Shown here: positions 1 through 7,475 of the stretch, piece after piece
Position numbering within the stretch: position 1 is the stretch's first letter
How the letters are laid out: the number at the start of each line of letters is the position of its first letter
Assembly: GCA_035540755.1 (NCBI GenBank)
Contig: DATLGD010000232.1
Location: 1-32,290 of the forward strand
Reading direction: 5' to 3'
From: DATLGD01 sp035540755
GTDB taxonomy: Bacteria > Actinomycetota > Actinomycetes > Mycobacteriales > SCTD01
Length of the DNA: 32,290 bases
Position numbers and translations under genes: made by a program
The notes under the pieces: generated by a model
Database searches by the model: none
Told to the model about the DNA's origin: nothing
The model's input: the letters and a program-made list of their open reading frames with translations, nothing else

Positions 1-296
1 CCCCACCACCAGCCGAACCGCAGTACCGACCCTCGGCCGCCCTCACCCGCCTGATCCACTGGCGCGACCGCCGCTGCCTCGGCCCCGGCTGCTCAGTGCC
101 CGCCAACAGGTGCGACCTCGAACACCGCACCCCCTGGCCACACGGACCCACCAGCGCCGACAACCTCAACCCCATCAGCCGGCACTGCCACCACGCCAAA
201 CAAGCCGGCTGGACCTACACCCGCCAGCCCGACGGCAGCACCACCTGGCACCCACCCCGAAGCCGACGCACCTACACCGTCCCCGCCGACCCCTGA
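1..296 (+). CDS. HNH endonuclease, 13E12/DUF222 family, C-terminal fragment
   Basis: The reading frame is open from the window edge (codons begin at base 3) to TGA at 294-296, giving the last 97 residues of a longer protein. It contains the characteristic tail of actinobacterial 13E12-repeat HNH proteins: a CLGPGC segment, then CDLEHRTPW, then NLNPISRHCHHAKQ, which supply the Cys and His ligands and catalytic histidine of an HNH nuclease fold. The usual family member is 400-500 residues with an N-terminal DUF222 domain, which lies outside the window. The family is typically multi-copy in these genomes, and its biological role is not established. It converges on the dinG-like gene, with 17 bases between the two stops. 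I am confident of the family and cannot judge whether the complete gene is intact. Confidence 0.85.
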   Translation, partial: PPPAEPQYRPSAALTRLIHWRDRRCLGPGCSVPANRCDLEHRTPWPHGPTSADNLNPISRHCHHAKQAGWTYTRQPDGSTTWHPPRSRRTYTVPADP

Positions 297-313
297 CCCG
301 TCCCCGCCGGTTG

Positions 314-2449
314 TCAGCACTCGCCGGCGTGCACCAGACCGCAGTGGTCGCAGGCGCTGTCGAGCGCCGGCACCTCGGCACGCCTCGTTGCGCCCTGACG
401 TCCCGCGCTGCGCCGCCGCCCCGGCTCCGGCCCGGCCGGCAGAGGCGGCGGAGCGCTGCGGTCGATCGCCGCGAGGCTGGCGAGCACCTGCGGCAGGTCC
501 GTGGTCGGGTACATCGGCGGCAGCCCCGACAGCAGCCGAGGCCGGTAGCTCGCGCTCGCCAGCCGAGGGTCGAGCACCGCGACGACGCCCCGGTCGTCCG
601 CACTGCGGATGAGCCGCCCGACGCCCTGCGCCAGCGCCATCGCCGCCTCCGGCACCGCCACGAGGGAGAACCCGCCCCAACCTCCGCCGGCGCGGGCGAC
701 CCGTGCCTTGTGCAGCGGGTCCTCCTGGTAGGTGAACGGCAGCCGGTCGATGACCACCAGCTGGCAGGCGCTGCCCGGCACGTCGAGGCCCTGCCAGAAG
801 CCGCGGGTGGCGAACAGGCACGTGGCGGCGTCCGACGCGAACCGCCAGGCGAGCCGCGGTGCCGTGTCCTCCCCCTGCAGAAGCACCGGCACGTCGAGCC
901 TGCTGCGCGCGTGCTCGGCGGCCCGCTCGGCGGCGGCCCGCGAGCTGAACAGCGCGAGCGTCCGGCCGCCCGCCGCACGCACCAGCTCGACCAGCCGCTC
1001 GTCGACGGCGGCCTCCCAGGCCGCGCGGTCCTTCGGCTCGGGCAGGTCGGACGCGACGTACAGCTGGGCCTGCCGCCGGTAGTCGAACGGGCTGCCGACG
1101 TCGACCCCGGACCAGGCGCGCTGCTCGGGCTCGTCGCCGTCATCGTCCTCGGGAGCCGCGGACGAGGGCGGCGTCTCGAAGCCGAGCTGGCGCGCCACGT
1201 GCATGAAGCCGCCGTCGACGGCGAGGGTCGCGCTGGTCGCGACGACCGGTGTCCTGGCCAGCAGCCGGTCGGCGAGGCGACCGTCCACCCGCAGCGGCGA
1301 CACCCGGAGCCGGCCGGCCGAGGCCCCGCGCGAGCGGTCGACGTGCACCGCTGCGAGCTCGCCCGCGGCGAGCAGCGCCCCTGCCGCGTCGGCCAGCTCT
1401 CGCAGCGCGTTCCTGGCCCGCAGGTCGCGCGACTCCCCCGGCTCGGCGTCCTCGTCGTCGCCTCCCGCAGAGCCGAGCTGGCTCGCAGCGCCCTCGACGG
1501 TGCGCTGGAACGCCTGCAGCAGCACCCGCGCCTCCGAGGGGAGCTCCTCGACCAGACCGGTCGGCAGCCGGGCGAGAAGCGACTCGACATCGGCCTGGGC
1601 CTCGTCGAGCGCCTCCTTCGTCTCCTGCCGGACGAGCGGACCAGCCAGCCGGACCGCCTGCGCCACAGCGGTTCCCGAGATCTCCGCGGTCAGCGCCTCG
1701 GTGACGAACCGGTCCAGCTCGTGCGCCTCGTCGACGACGACGACGTCCCGCGGCGGCAGCACCTGCGCGTCGGTGAACGCGTCGAGCGCCAGGAGCGAGT
1801 GGTTCGCGACGACGACGTCCACGTCTTGCGCCACCGCCCGCGCCTTCTCGGCGAAGCACTCCTCGCGAAACGGGCACTTCGTGCCGAGGCAGTCGCGCCC
1901 GTCGACGCTGACGGCCCGCCAGGCGAGGTCCTCGACGGTGAACGGCACCTCGTCGCGGTCGCCGGTCTCGGTCTCCTCCGCCCACTCCCGCAGGCGGCCC
2001 ACCTGGCTCTCGAGCCGGCTCGCGGGGCCCCCCGCGATGCCGAGGTCCAGCACCTCCGGGTCCTCCCCGCCGCCGTGCAGCCGCTCGAGGCACAGGTAGT
2101 TGCGTCGCCCCTTCGCCACCGCGAACGTGATGGTGCGCTGCGTCGTCGCCCGCACCGCCTCGGCCACCCGCGGGAGGTCCTTGTCGACCAGCTGCGCCTG
2201 CAGCGCCTTCGTCGCCGTGCTGACCAGGACCCGGCGGCGGCGGGCGAGCGCCGGCACGAGGTACCCGACGGACTTGCCGGTCCCGGTGCCGGCCTGCACG
2301 AGCAGGTGCTGGTCCGCGACGAGGGCAGCCGCCACCTGTCGCACCATCTCGCGCTGGCCGTCCCGGGCCGCGCCGCCGGGCATGCCGGCGACGACGGCGT
2401 CGAGCACCTCCAGGGCGCGATCGCCGACACCCGACGGTGCAGCGGTCAT
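314..2449 (-). CDS. dinG: ATP-dependent DNA helicase, DinG/XPD-like iron-sulfur family
   Basis: A 711-aa superfamily 2 helicase expected to unwind DNA 5'->3' using ATP, with a role in resolving damaged or structured DNA. Visible motifs are Walker A AGTGTGKS (residues 53-60), the DEAH box (240-243) and motif VI QGVGRLIR near the C-terminus. Four cysteines at 120, 187, 192 and 198 lie between motifs Ia and II, where XPD/DinG proteins bind a 4Fe-4S cluster, so the cluster is probably present. The start ATG overlaps the stop of the upstream quinone oxidoreductase as ATGA, with no good Shine-Dalgarno of its own, so translation is probably coupled. The last 12 residues carry an extra CDHC...H...C pattern that could bind metal. 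Length is close to the roughly 660 aa usual for actinobacterial DinG, with a longer tail. Confidence 0.92.
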   Translation of the reverse strand: MTAAPSGVGDRALEVLDAVVAGMPGGAARDGQREMVRQVAAALVADQHLLVQAGTGTGKSVGYLVPALARRRRVLVSTATKALQAQLVDKDLPRVAEAVRATTQRTITFAVAKGRRNYLCLERLHGGGEDPEVLDLGIAGGPASRLESQVGRLREWAEETETGDRDEVPFTVEDLAWRAVSVDGRDCLGTKCPFREECFAEKARAVAQDVDVVVANHSLLALDAFTDAQVLPPRDVVVVDEAHELDRFVTEALTAEISGTAVAQAVRLAGPLVRQETKEALDEAQADVESLLARLPTGLVEELPSEARVLLQAFQRTVEGAASQLGSAGGDDEDAEPGESRDLRARNALRELADAAGALLAAGELAAVHVDRSRGASAGRLRVSPLRVDGRLADRLLARTPVVATSATLAVDGGFMHVARQLGFETPPSSAAPEDDDGDEPEQRAWSGVDVGSPFDYRRQAQLYVASDLPEPKDRAAWEAAVDERLVELVRAAGGRTLALFSSRAAAERAAEHARSRLDVPVLLQGEDTAPRLAWRFASDAATCLFATRGFWQGLDVPGSACQLVVIDRLPFTYQEDPLHKARVARAGGGWGGFSLVAVPEAAMALAQGVGRLIRSADDRGVVAVLDPRLASASYRPRLLSGLPPMYPTTDLPQVLASLAAIDRSAPPPLPAGPEPGRRRSAGRQGATRRAEVPALDSACDHCGLVHAGEC

Positions 2450-3420
2450 CGAGGCAGCAGCAGCGACTTGCCCGTCGTGCGGCGCGCCTCGAGGTCCCCG
2501 TGCGCGCGGCCGGCGTCCTCGAGCGGGTAGCGCGCACCGATGTGCACGTCGAGCTCGCCGGCGGCCACCAGCTGCAGCACGTCGCCCGCCCGCTCGAGCA
2601 GCTCGGCGCGATCGGCCACGTGGTGCGCGAGCGACGGTCGGGTGAGGAACAGCGACCCGCCGCCGGCCAGCCGCATCGGGTCGACGGGGGGCACCGCGCC
2701 GCTGGAAGCCCCGAACAGCGCGAGCATCCCCCGCGGCGCGAGGCTGGCGAGGCTCGCGTCGAAGGTGCTCGCCCCGACGCCGTCGTACACGACGTGCACG
2801 CCCCGCCCGTCGGTCAGGGCGCGCACCCGCTCGACGACGTCCTCGCGGTCGTAGCGCACCACCTCGGCGGCACCGGCGCCGCGGGCGAGGTCGGCCTTCT
2901 CATCGGTCGAGACAGTGCCGAGCACGCGCGCACCCTTGCGCGTCGCCATCTGCGTGAGCAGCAGGCCGACGCCGCCGGCGGCGGCGTGCACGAGCACGTC
3001 GTCCCCCGGCTGCACCCGGTAGGTGCTGCGGCACAGGAAGTGCGCGGTCATGCCCTGCAGCAGCACGGCGGCCGCCTGCTCCGTCTTGACGCCGTCGGGA
3101 AGCGGCACCGCGCGGTCCGCGGGCACGACCGCCGCCGACGTGTACCCGGTGCCGGGCACCATCGCCCACCCGACCCGGTCGCCGGGCTGCACGTCGTGGA
3201 CGTCGTCGCCGACTGTCCGCACGACGCCGGCGCCTTCGGACCCGGTCACGTACGGCAGGTCCATCGGGTACCGGCCTTCGCGCTGGTACACGTCGATGAA
3301 GTTCAGGCCGGCCGCCTCGACGTCGACCAGCAGCTCGCCCGGACCGGGCTGCGGGTCGGGCCGCTCCTGCAGCTCGAGCACCTCGGGACCACCGGTCCGG
3401 CTCACCACGATCGCGCGCAT
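2446..3420 (-). CDS. NADPH:quinone oxidoreductase (zeta-crystallin type, MDR superfamily)
   Basis: A 324-aa medium-chain dehydrogenase/reductase that should reduce quinones or similar carbonyl acceptors with NADPH in the cytosol. The N-terminal GroES-like domain begins MRAIVVSRTGGPEVLEL. The Rossmann nucleotide loop is AAAGGVG at residues 146-152. The zinc-ligand cysteines of alcohol dehydrogenases are absent, as expected for zinc-free quinone oxidoreductases. The frame stays open back to 3489, but ATG at 3420 is preferred because a strong AGGAGG lies 4 bases upstream and the family normally begins at this point. A TTGACT at 3456-3451 could be a -35 element, though no convincing -10 follows. 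Its last codons overlap the dinG-like start by 4 bases, so the two genes form an operon. Confidence 0.9.
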   Translation of the reverse strand: MRAIVVSRTGGPEVLELQERPDPQPGPGELLVDVEAAGLNFIDVYQREGRYPMDLPYVTGSEGAGVVRTVGDDVHDVQPGDRVGWAMVPGTGYTSAAVVPADRAVPLPDGVKTEQAAAVLLQGMTAHFLCRSTYRVQPGDDVLVHAAAGGVGLLLTQMATRKGARVLGTVSTDEKADLARGAGAAEVVRYDREDVVERVRALTDGRGVHVVYDGVGASTFDASLASLAPRGMLALFGASSGAVPPVDPMRLAGGGSLFLTRPSLAHHVADRAELLERAGDVLQLVAAGELDVHIGARYPLEDAGRAHGDLEARRTTGKSLLLPR

Positions 3421-3498
3421 GCGTCCTCCTGTCGCGTTCGGCTCGTGACCAGTCAACCCTGTCCCACCGGCTGGCGGCTCGCCGTGCACAGGCGCCGC

Positions 3499-4407
3499 TC
3501 AGCCGGAGGTGAGCACGGCGTCCGCGGTCACGGCCCGGGTCGTGGCGCCGTCCCAGCGGTGCAGCCCGACGTCCTCGAGCGTGAACCAGGCGCCGACGCC
3601 GTCGCGACCGGCGCGGATGCTGCGCACCGGTGCGTCGACGGCGAAGACCTGCTCGCCCTCCGCGGTGGCCACGGCCGCCCCGCCGATGCAGCAGCCGTCG
3701 AGCCCGACGAGCCGGCCGTCCGCCAGGAACGCGGGCGCGAGCAGGCCCGGCACCGGGCGCACCGGGGTGCTGCGGCCGGTGGCGACATCGGTGACCACCG
3801 CGCCCTCGCGGGTGACGTGCGCGATCCGGCTGCCGTCCGGGGCCCAGCTCACCGGCCAGGTCGGCGGCGTCCCTCCCACCTCGCCGTCCCCCGGGCCCGC
3901 GACCGTGGTGTCGGCCCCGGTCTCGAGGTCGCGCGCGACGAGGTCGGTGCGGCGGCAGAAGCCGTCCACGACGGCGTACCGGAAGAACGCCATCCGCCGA
4001 CCGTCGGCCGACAGCGCCACGGAGGCCCCCTCGGCCAGCCGGCTCAGCGAACCGTCGGGCAGCACCTGCAGCACCGAGGCCGCGCACACCGCAGGGTCGT
4101 CGTCGTCCGAGCGCAGGGTCGAGACCACCACCAGCCGGCCGTCCGGTCCGACGGCGACCGCGTCCGGCTCCCCGGCGTCGGGCGGCAGCGCGACGAGCGC
4201 CCGGCCGGGGCGGCCGTCGTGGCCGACCGTGGCGACCGTCCCGTCCCGCCGGACGACAGCGACCTCCTCCTCGGCGACGAGCACGTCGGTCGCCACCGGG
4301 AGCCCGCTGCTGCCGCCGGCCGTCGCCGTCGGCGGCGCGTCGCCGCAGCCGACCAGCCCGGCCGCCAGGGCGCACACAGCGGCGGTCCCGGACAACCGGC
4401 GGCGCAT
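3499..4407 (-). CDS. putative secreted lipoprotein with TolB/PD40-like beta-propeller
   Basis: A 302-aa protein beginning MRRRLSGTAAVCALAAG followed by the lipobox LVGC, so it should be lipid-anchored on the outer face of the membrane. The mature part is made of repeated strands with alternating DG turns (GPDGRLVVVS, SADGRRMAFF, APDGSRIAHV), typical of TolB or WD40-like propellers. No catalytic motif is visible and the ligand is unknown. The frame is open far upstream, but ATG at 4407 is chosen because it makes a proper signal peptide and shares a base with the upstream stop (TGATG), implying coupled translation with the PNPOx-like gene. A pair of adjacent cysteines (DGCCIGG) is present in the propeller. 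Function is not recognised; the lipoprotein call is firm. Confidence 0.75.
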   Translation of the reverse strand: MRRRLSGTAAVCALAAGLVGCGDAPPTATAGGSSGLPVATDVLVAEEEVAVVRRDGTVATVGHDGRPGRALVALPPDAGEPDAVAVGPDGRLVVVSTLRSDDDDPAVCAASVLQVLPDGSLSRLAEGASVALSADGRRMAFFRYAVVDGFCRRTDLVARDLETGADTTVAGPGDGEVGGTPPTWPVSWAPDGSRIAHVTREGAVVTDVATGRSTPVRPVPGLLAPAFLADGRLVGLDGCCIGGAAVATAEGEQVFAVDAPVRSIRAGRDGVGAWFTLEDVGLHRWDGATTRAVTADAVLTSG

Positions 4408-5186
4408 CAGCCGTGCCCGGCCGTCCGCAGCGCCCGGACGCAGGCCCGCTCCAGGGCCCGCTGCCGCCGCATCCGCGCGCGCAGGCCGGGCACCGCCTCG
4501 AGCCCGCGCGTCGGCGGGCGCTCGCCGACGTGCAGCTGCCCGTCGGTGCAACGGCCGGCGGTGACATGGACCGTCCACCGCTCGGCGTCGGGCACGGACA
4601 CCTCCTGGCCGACCAGCGCGGCGGCGCCGGTGCACGCCGGGGCACCGGACAGCGTCAGCGGCTCGGCGTCCCAGTCCTGCACCTGCACGGTGGCCAGGTG
4701 CAGCCCCCCGTCGTCGACGGCGAGCAGCGCCTCAGCCGGGGTGCCCCGGGCAGCGAGCGGCAGCACGCGCCCGCCCTCGACGAGCAGCACCAGCCGCGGC
4801 AGGTACCACCAGTGCTCGCGGCGCAGGAGGAAGGAGTCCATGAGCAGCCGCGACGGCGGGTGCTTGCGGAGCTCCTGGTCGAGCAGGTGCTCGGTGAACA
4901 GGGCGCCGTCGTCGTCCTCGACCAGGCGCGGCCGGCCGACCAGTGCCAGCGGACGCCAGGCCGATCCGGCAAGCCGCGGCTCGGTCAGGGCCAGGGCGAC
5001 CTCGTCGGCGGCGGCGACCGCCCGGGCGGTCGCCTCGTACGCCCACGGCAGAGCGACCGCCGGCGAGTCGCCGAGCAGCAGCGGAACGACGCCGATCGCC
5101 TGCGGAGCGCCCTCCGGGTGCCGCCAGACGAGCTCCGCCACGCCGGCGGCCTGCACGGCTTCGCGCACCTCTGCGGCGTACGTCAC
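4407..5186 (-). CDS. probable pyridoxamine 5'-phosphate oxidase-like (FMN split-barrel) protein
   Basis: A 259-aa soluble protein starting at GTG. The pattern of an N-terminal helix, the strand GVVPLLLGDSPAVAL, the segment EVALALTEPRLAGSAWRPLALVGRPRLV, and a later REHWWYLPRLVLLV resembles actinobacterial proteins annotated as PNPOx-family FMN split barrels. The resemblance is from memory and no diagnostic FMN motif is certain, so substrate and cofactor (FMN, F420 or haem) are open. There is no Shine-Dalgarno; a -10-like CATACT lies 6 bases before the GTG, which suggests a leaderless transcript. The gene is divergent from cstA across 65 bases and is coupled to the downstream lipoprotein by TGATG. 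Confidence 0.55.
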   Translation of the reverse strand: MTYAAEVREAVQAAGVAELVWRHPEGAPQAIGVVPLLLGDSPAVALPWAYEATARAVAAADEVALALTEPRLAGSAWRPLALVGRPRLVEDDDGALFTEHLLDQELRKHPPSRLLMDSFLLRREHWWYLPRLVLLVEGGRVLPLAARGTPAEALLAVDDGGLHLATVQVQDWDAEPLTLSGAPACTGAAALVGQEVSVPDAERWTVHVTAGRCTDGQLHVGERPPTRGLEAVPGLRARMRRQRALERACVRALRTAGHG

Positions 5187-5192
5187 AGCATG

Positions 5193-5198
5193 AGTATG
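5193..5198 (-). promoter_or_regulatory. candidate -10 element, leaderless PNPOx-like gene
   Basis: On the minus strand CATACT is followed by six bases and then the GTG start at 5186. This spacing would place the transcription start at or next to the start codon. No clear -35 hexamer is seen. Confidence 0.35.
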
Positions 5199-5251
5199 GT
5201 CGTCCGCGCAGCTCCGGCCGCCCGCGCCGGTCCTGCGGGAGGGGTGTCGAC

Positions 5252-7072
5252 ATGCCCGCGTTCGTCGTGGCCGCCGTCGTCGCGGTCCTGTTCTTCCTCG
5301 GCTACCGCTACTACTCGGCCTACCTCGCTCGCAAGGTCTACGCCGTCGACCCGGCGTTCGTCACCCCGGCGCACGAGTTCGAGGACGGCGTCGACTACGT
5401 CCCCACCAACAAGCACGTGCTGTTCGGCCACCACTTCACGTCCGTGGCCGGTGCGGCCCCCATCGTCGGGCCGGCCATCGCGGTCTTCTGGGGCTGGGGA
5501 CCGGCGCTCGCCTGGATCGTCATCGGCACCATCTTCGCCGCAGGTGTGCACGACTTCGGCTCGCTCGTGGTGTCGGTGCGGCACAAGGCCAAGAGCATCG
5601 GCACGCTGGCCGGCACCGTCATCAACGCGCGGGCACGCCTGCTGTTCCTCGCCATCATCTTCTTCCTGCTGACGCTCGTGAACGCGGTCTTCGCGGTGGT
5701 CATCGGCAACCTGTTCGTCGCGAACCCCGGCGCCGTCATCCCGATCGTCCTGGAGATCCCGCTGGCGATCGGGATCGGCCAGTACATCTACCGGACCCGC
5801 TCGTCGGCGCTGCTCCCCTCGATCGTCGGCGTCGTGGTGCTGTACGCGCTGATCCTGGTCGGCAACGCCTTCCCCATCTCGCTGGACGGCTTCGCCGAGG
5901 CGATCGGGGTCGACCAGACGCGCAACGTCTGGGTGGTCCTGCTGTTCGTCTACACGTTCATCGCCTCGCGCATCCCGGTGTGGGTGCTCCTGCAGCCGCG
6001 CGACTACATCAACAGCCACCAGCTGTTCATCGCCCTCGGCGTCATCGCCCTCGGTGTCATCGTCGGCATGAACACGATCCAGGCCCCCGTCGTCAACGAC
6101 GTGCCCGAGGGCTCGCCGAGCTTCTTCCCGTTCCTGTTCATCACGGTCGCGTGCGGGGCCATCTCGGGCTTCCACTCGCTCGTCGCTTCCGGGACGTCGT
6201 CCAAGCAGCTCGACAAGGAACCCGACGCCCGGTACGTCGGCTACATGGGCGCGGTCGGCGAAGGGTCGCTGGCCACGGGTGCCGTCCTCGCCACCACAGC
6301 GGGGGTCGCCGCCTCCCGGGTCGACTGGGACGAGCGCTACGCCGACTTCGCGACCGCCTCGGGCGGGGCCACCGGCAACTTCGTGGCAGGGGTCGCCTCG
6401 TTCGCCAACAACCTGGCCGTCCCGCTGGACCTCGCCACCATCTTCGCCGCGGTGGTCGTCATCAGCTTCGCGGCCACGACGATGGACACCGGCGTCCGGC
6501 TCCAGCGCTACGTCGTGCAGGAGATCGGCGAGCTGGCCGGCGTGCGCGCGCTCTCGCGCAACCTCACCCTCGCCACCGCCATCGCGGTCGCCATCCCGCT
6601 GGGCATGGCGCTGCTGCCCGGTGGCGGGGAGGCCGGCTACACCTTCGGCGTGCTGTGGCAGCTGTTCGGCACGACGAACCAGCTCACCGCCGGCCTGGCC
6701 CTGTCGGTCATCGCGGTGTGGGTGGTGCGGCGCGGGCGCAACCCGATCGCCGTGCTGGTGCCGCTGGTGTTCCTGCTGGCCATGACGTCGTGGGCCCTGA
6801 TCCTCAACCTGCGCAACTTCGTGCGGGACGAGCAGTGGGTGCTGGCGCCGCTCGACGCCGTCATCTTCGTGCTGGCGCTGTGGCTGATCGTCGAGGCCGG
6901 GCTGGCGCTGCGCAAGGCGTTCGCCGAGCGGCCGGAGGCAGAGGTCTCGACCGAGGGGCCGGACGCGCCGGCCTCCGCCGTGAGCCGTGCCAACCCCGGT
7001 TCCCCGGCGGACTCGGCGCGCACCGGCGAGGCCACCGACGACGACGGGACGCGCGGCGGGCCACGTGGCTGA
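5252..7072 (+). CDS. cstA: carbon starvation protein CstA family transporter
   Basis: A 606-aa polytopic inner-membrane protein of the CstA/BtsT family, which in enterobacteria takes up pyruvate or peptides during carbon limitation. Family-typical stretches are HFTSVAGAAPIVGPAIAVFWGW near the N-terminus, GTIFAAGVHDFGSLVVSVRH, SGFHSLVASGTSSKQL in the middle and LWQLFGTTNQLTAGLAL before the last helices. It is shorter than E. coli CstA (about 700 aa) and ends in a hydrophilic tail of about 50 residues rich in Ala, Glu and Asp. ATG at 5252 is chosen because GGGAGGGG lies about 7 bases upstream and the first hydrophobic helix starts immediately after it. The substrate cannot be read from sequence. 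It is followed directly by an overlapping small gene and not by ybdD. Confidence 0.93.
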   Translation: MPAFVVAAVVAVLFFLGYRYYSAYLARKVYAVDPAFVTPAHEFEDGVDYVPTNKHVLFGHHFTSVAGAAPIVGPAIAVFWGWGPALAWIVIGTIFAAGVHDFGSLVVSVRHKAKSIGTLAGTVINARARLLFLAIIFFLLTLVNAVFAVVIGNLFVANPGAVIPIVLEIPLAIGIGQYIYRTRSSALLPSIVGVVVLYALILVGNAFPISLDGFAEAIGVDQTRNVWVVLLFVYTFIASRIPVWVLLQPRDYINSHQLFIALGVIALGVIVGMNTIQAPVVNDVPEGSPSFFPFLFITVACGAISGFHSLVASGTSSKQLDKEPDARYVGYMGAVGEGSLATGAVLATTAGVAASRVDWDERYADFATASGGATGNFVAGVASFANNLAVPLDLATIFAAVVVISFAATTMDTGVRLQRYVVQEIGELAGVRALSRNLTLATAIAVAIPLGMALLPGGGEAGYTFGVLWQLFGTTNQLTAGLALSVIAVWVVRRGRNPIAVLVPLVFLLAMTSWALILNLRNFVRDEQWVLAPLDAVIFVLALWLIVEAGLALRKAFAERPEAEVSTEGPDAPASAVSRANPGSPADSARTGEATDDDGTRGGPRG

Positions 7073-7466
7073 GCCCCGCTCCCGGGTCGTCCTCGTCCGC
7101 GACCCGCGCGACGCGGTGTCCGGCGGCGGCGGCTGCTGCAGCGGCGACGTCCGCCCCTTCGACGAGGGCGGCGGGCACCGCCACGCGGACGCCGGCGGGT
7201 CGGGTGCGCTCTACCTCGCCCTGCGCGACGCCCTGCCCGACGACGTCGGGCTCGAGGTGGTGGCGCCCACCAACTGGGCCTGGCTCGTGCCCGCGCTGCT
7301 CACCGACGGCAGGCGCAGGGGGCTCCGCGGTCGCGCGCTGCTCGCCGCGGTGCGCCGGGGGCTGCGGGTGGCGTCCGTGCTCGTCGACGGGGTCCCGGTG
7401 CCGACCGGCACAGCGGAGCAGACGGTCGACGCCGTCCTCGAACGGCTGGCGCTGCTGCCGCGCTGA
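7065..7466 (+). CDS. small vicinal-cysteine protein coupled to cstA, unknown function
   Basis: A 133-aa protein starting at GTG, overlapping the end of cstA by 8 bases, so the two are almost certainly co-translated. Visible features are a strand (RVVLVRDP), a Gly-rich loop with adjacent cysteines GGGGCCSGD (Cys24-Cys25), a His/Asp-rich stretch GGGHRHAD, a helix (GALYLALRDAL), a strand (GLEVVAP) and a late strand-loop-helix (ASVLVDGVPV then a helix). The order of strands and helices is compatible with a thioredoxin or ArsD-like fold, with the CysCys pair near the first strand as in ArsD, but this is inference. An in-frame upstream start at 6987 would put an Arg/Pro-rich segment inside cstA and is unlikely. 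I do not recognise a characterised homologue. Confidence 0.7.
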   Translation: MAEPRSRVVLVRDPRDAVSGGGGCCSGDVRPFDEGGGHRHADAGGSGALYLALRDALPDDVGLEVVAPTNWAWLVPALLTDGRRRGLRGRALLAAVRRGLRVASVLVDGVPVPTGTAEQTVDAVLERLALLPR

Positions 7467-7475
7467 CCCGGCGGG

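Noticed and set aside
110..2530. Long plus-strand open frame of 806 codons opposite the dinG-like gene
   Set aside because: It is an antisense shadow caused by high GC; the minus-strand frame carries all helicase motifs and proper codon periodicity.
2437..5193. 918-codon plus-strand open frame
   Set aside because: It is antisense to three recognisable minus-strand genes and its translation is low-complexity Arg/Ala/Pro sequence.
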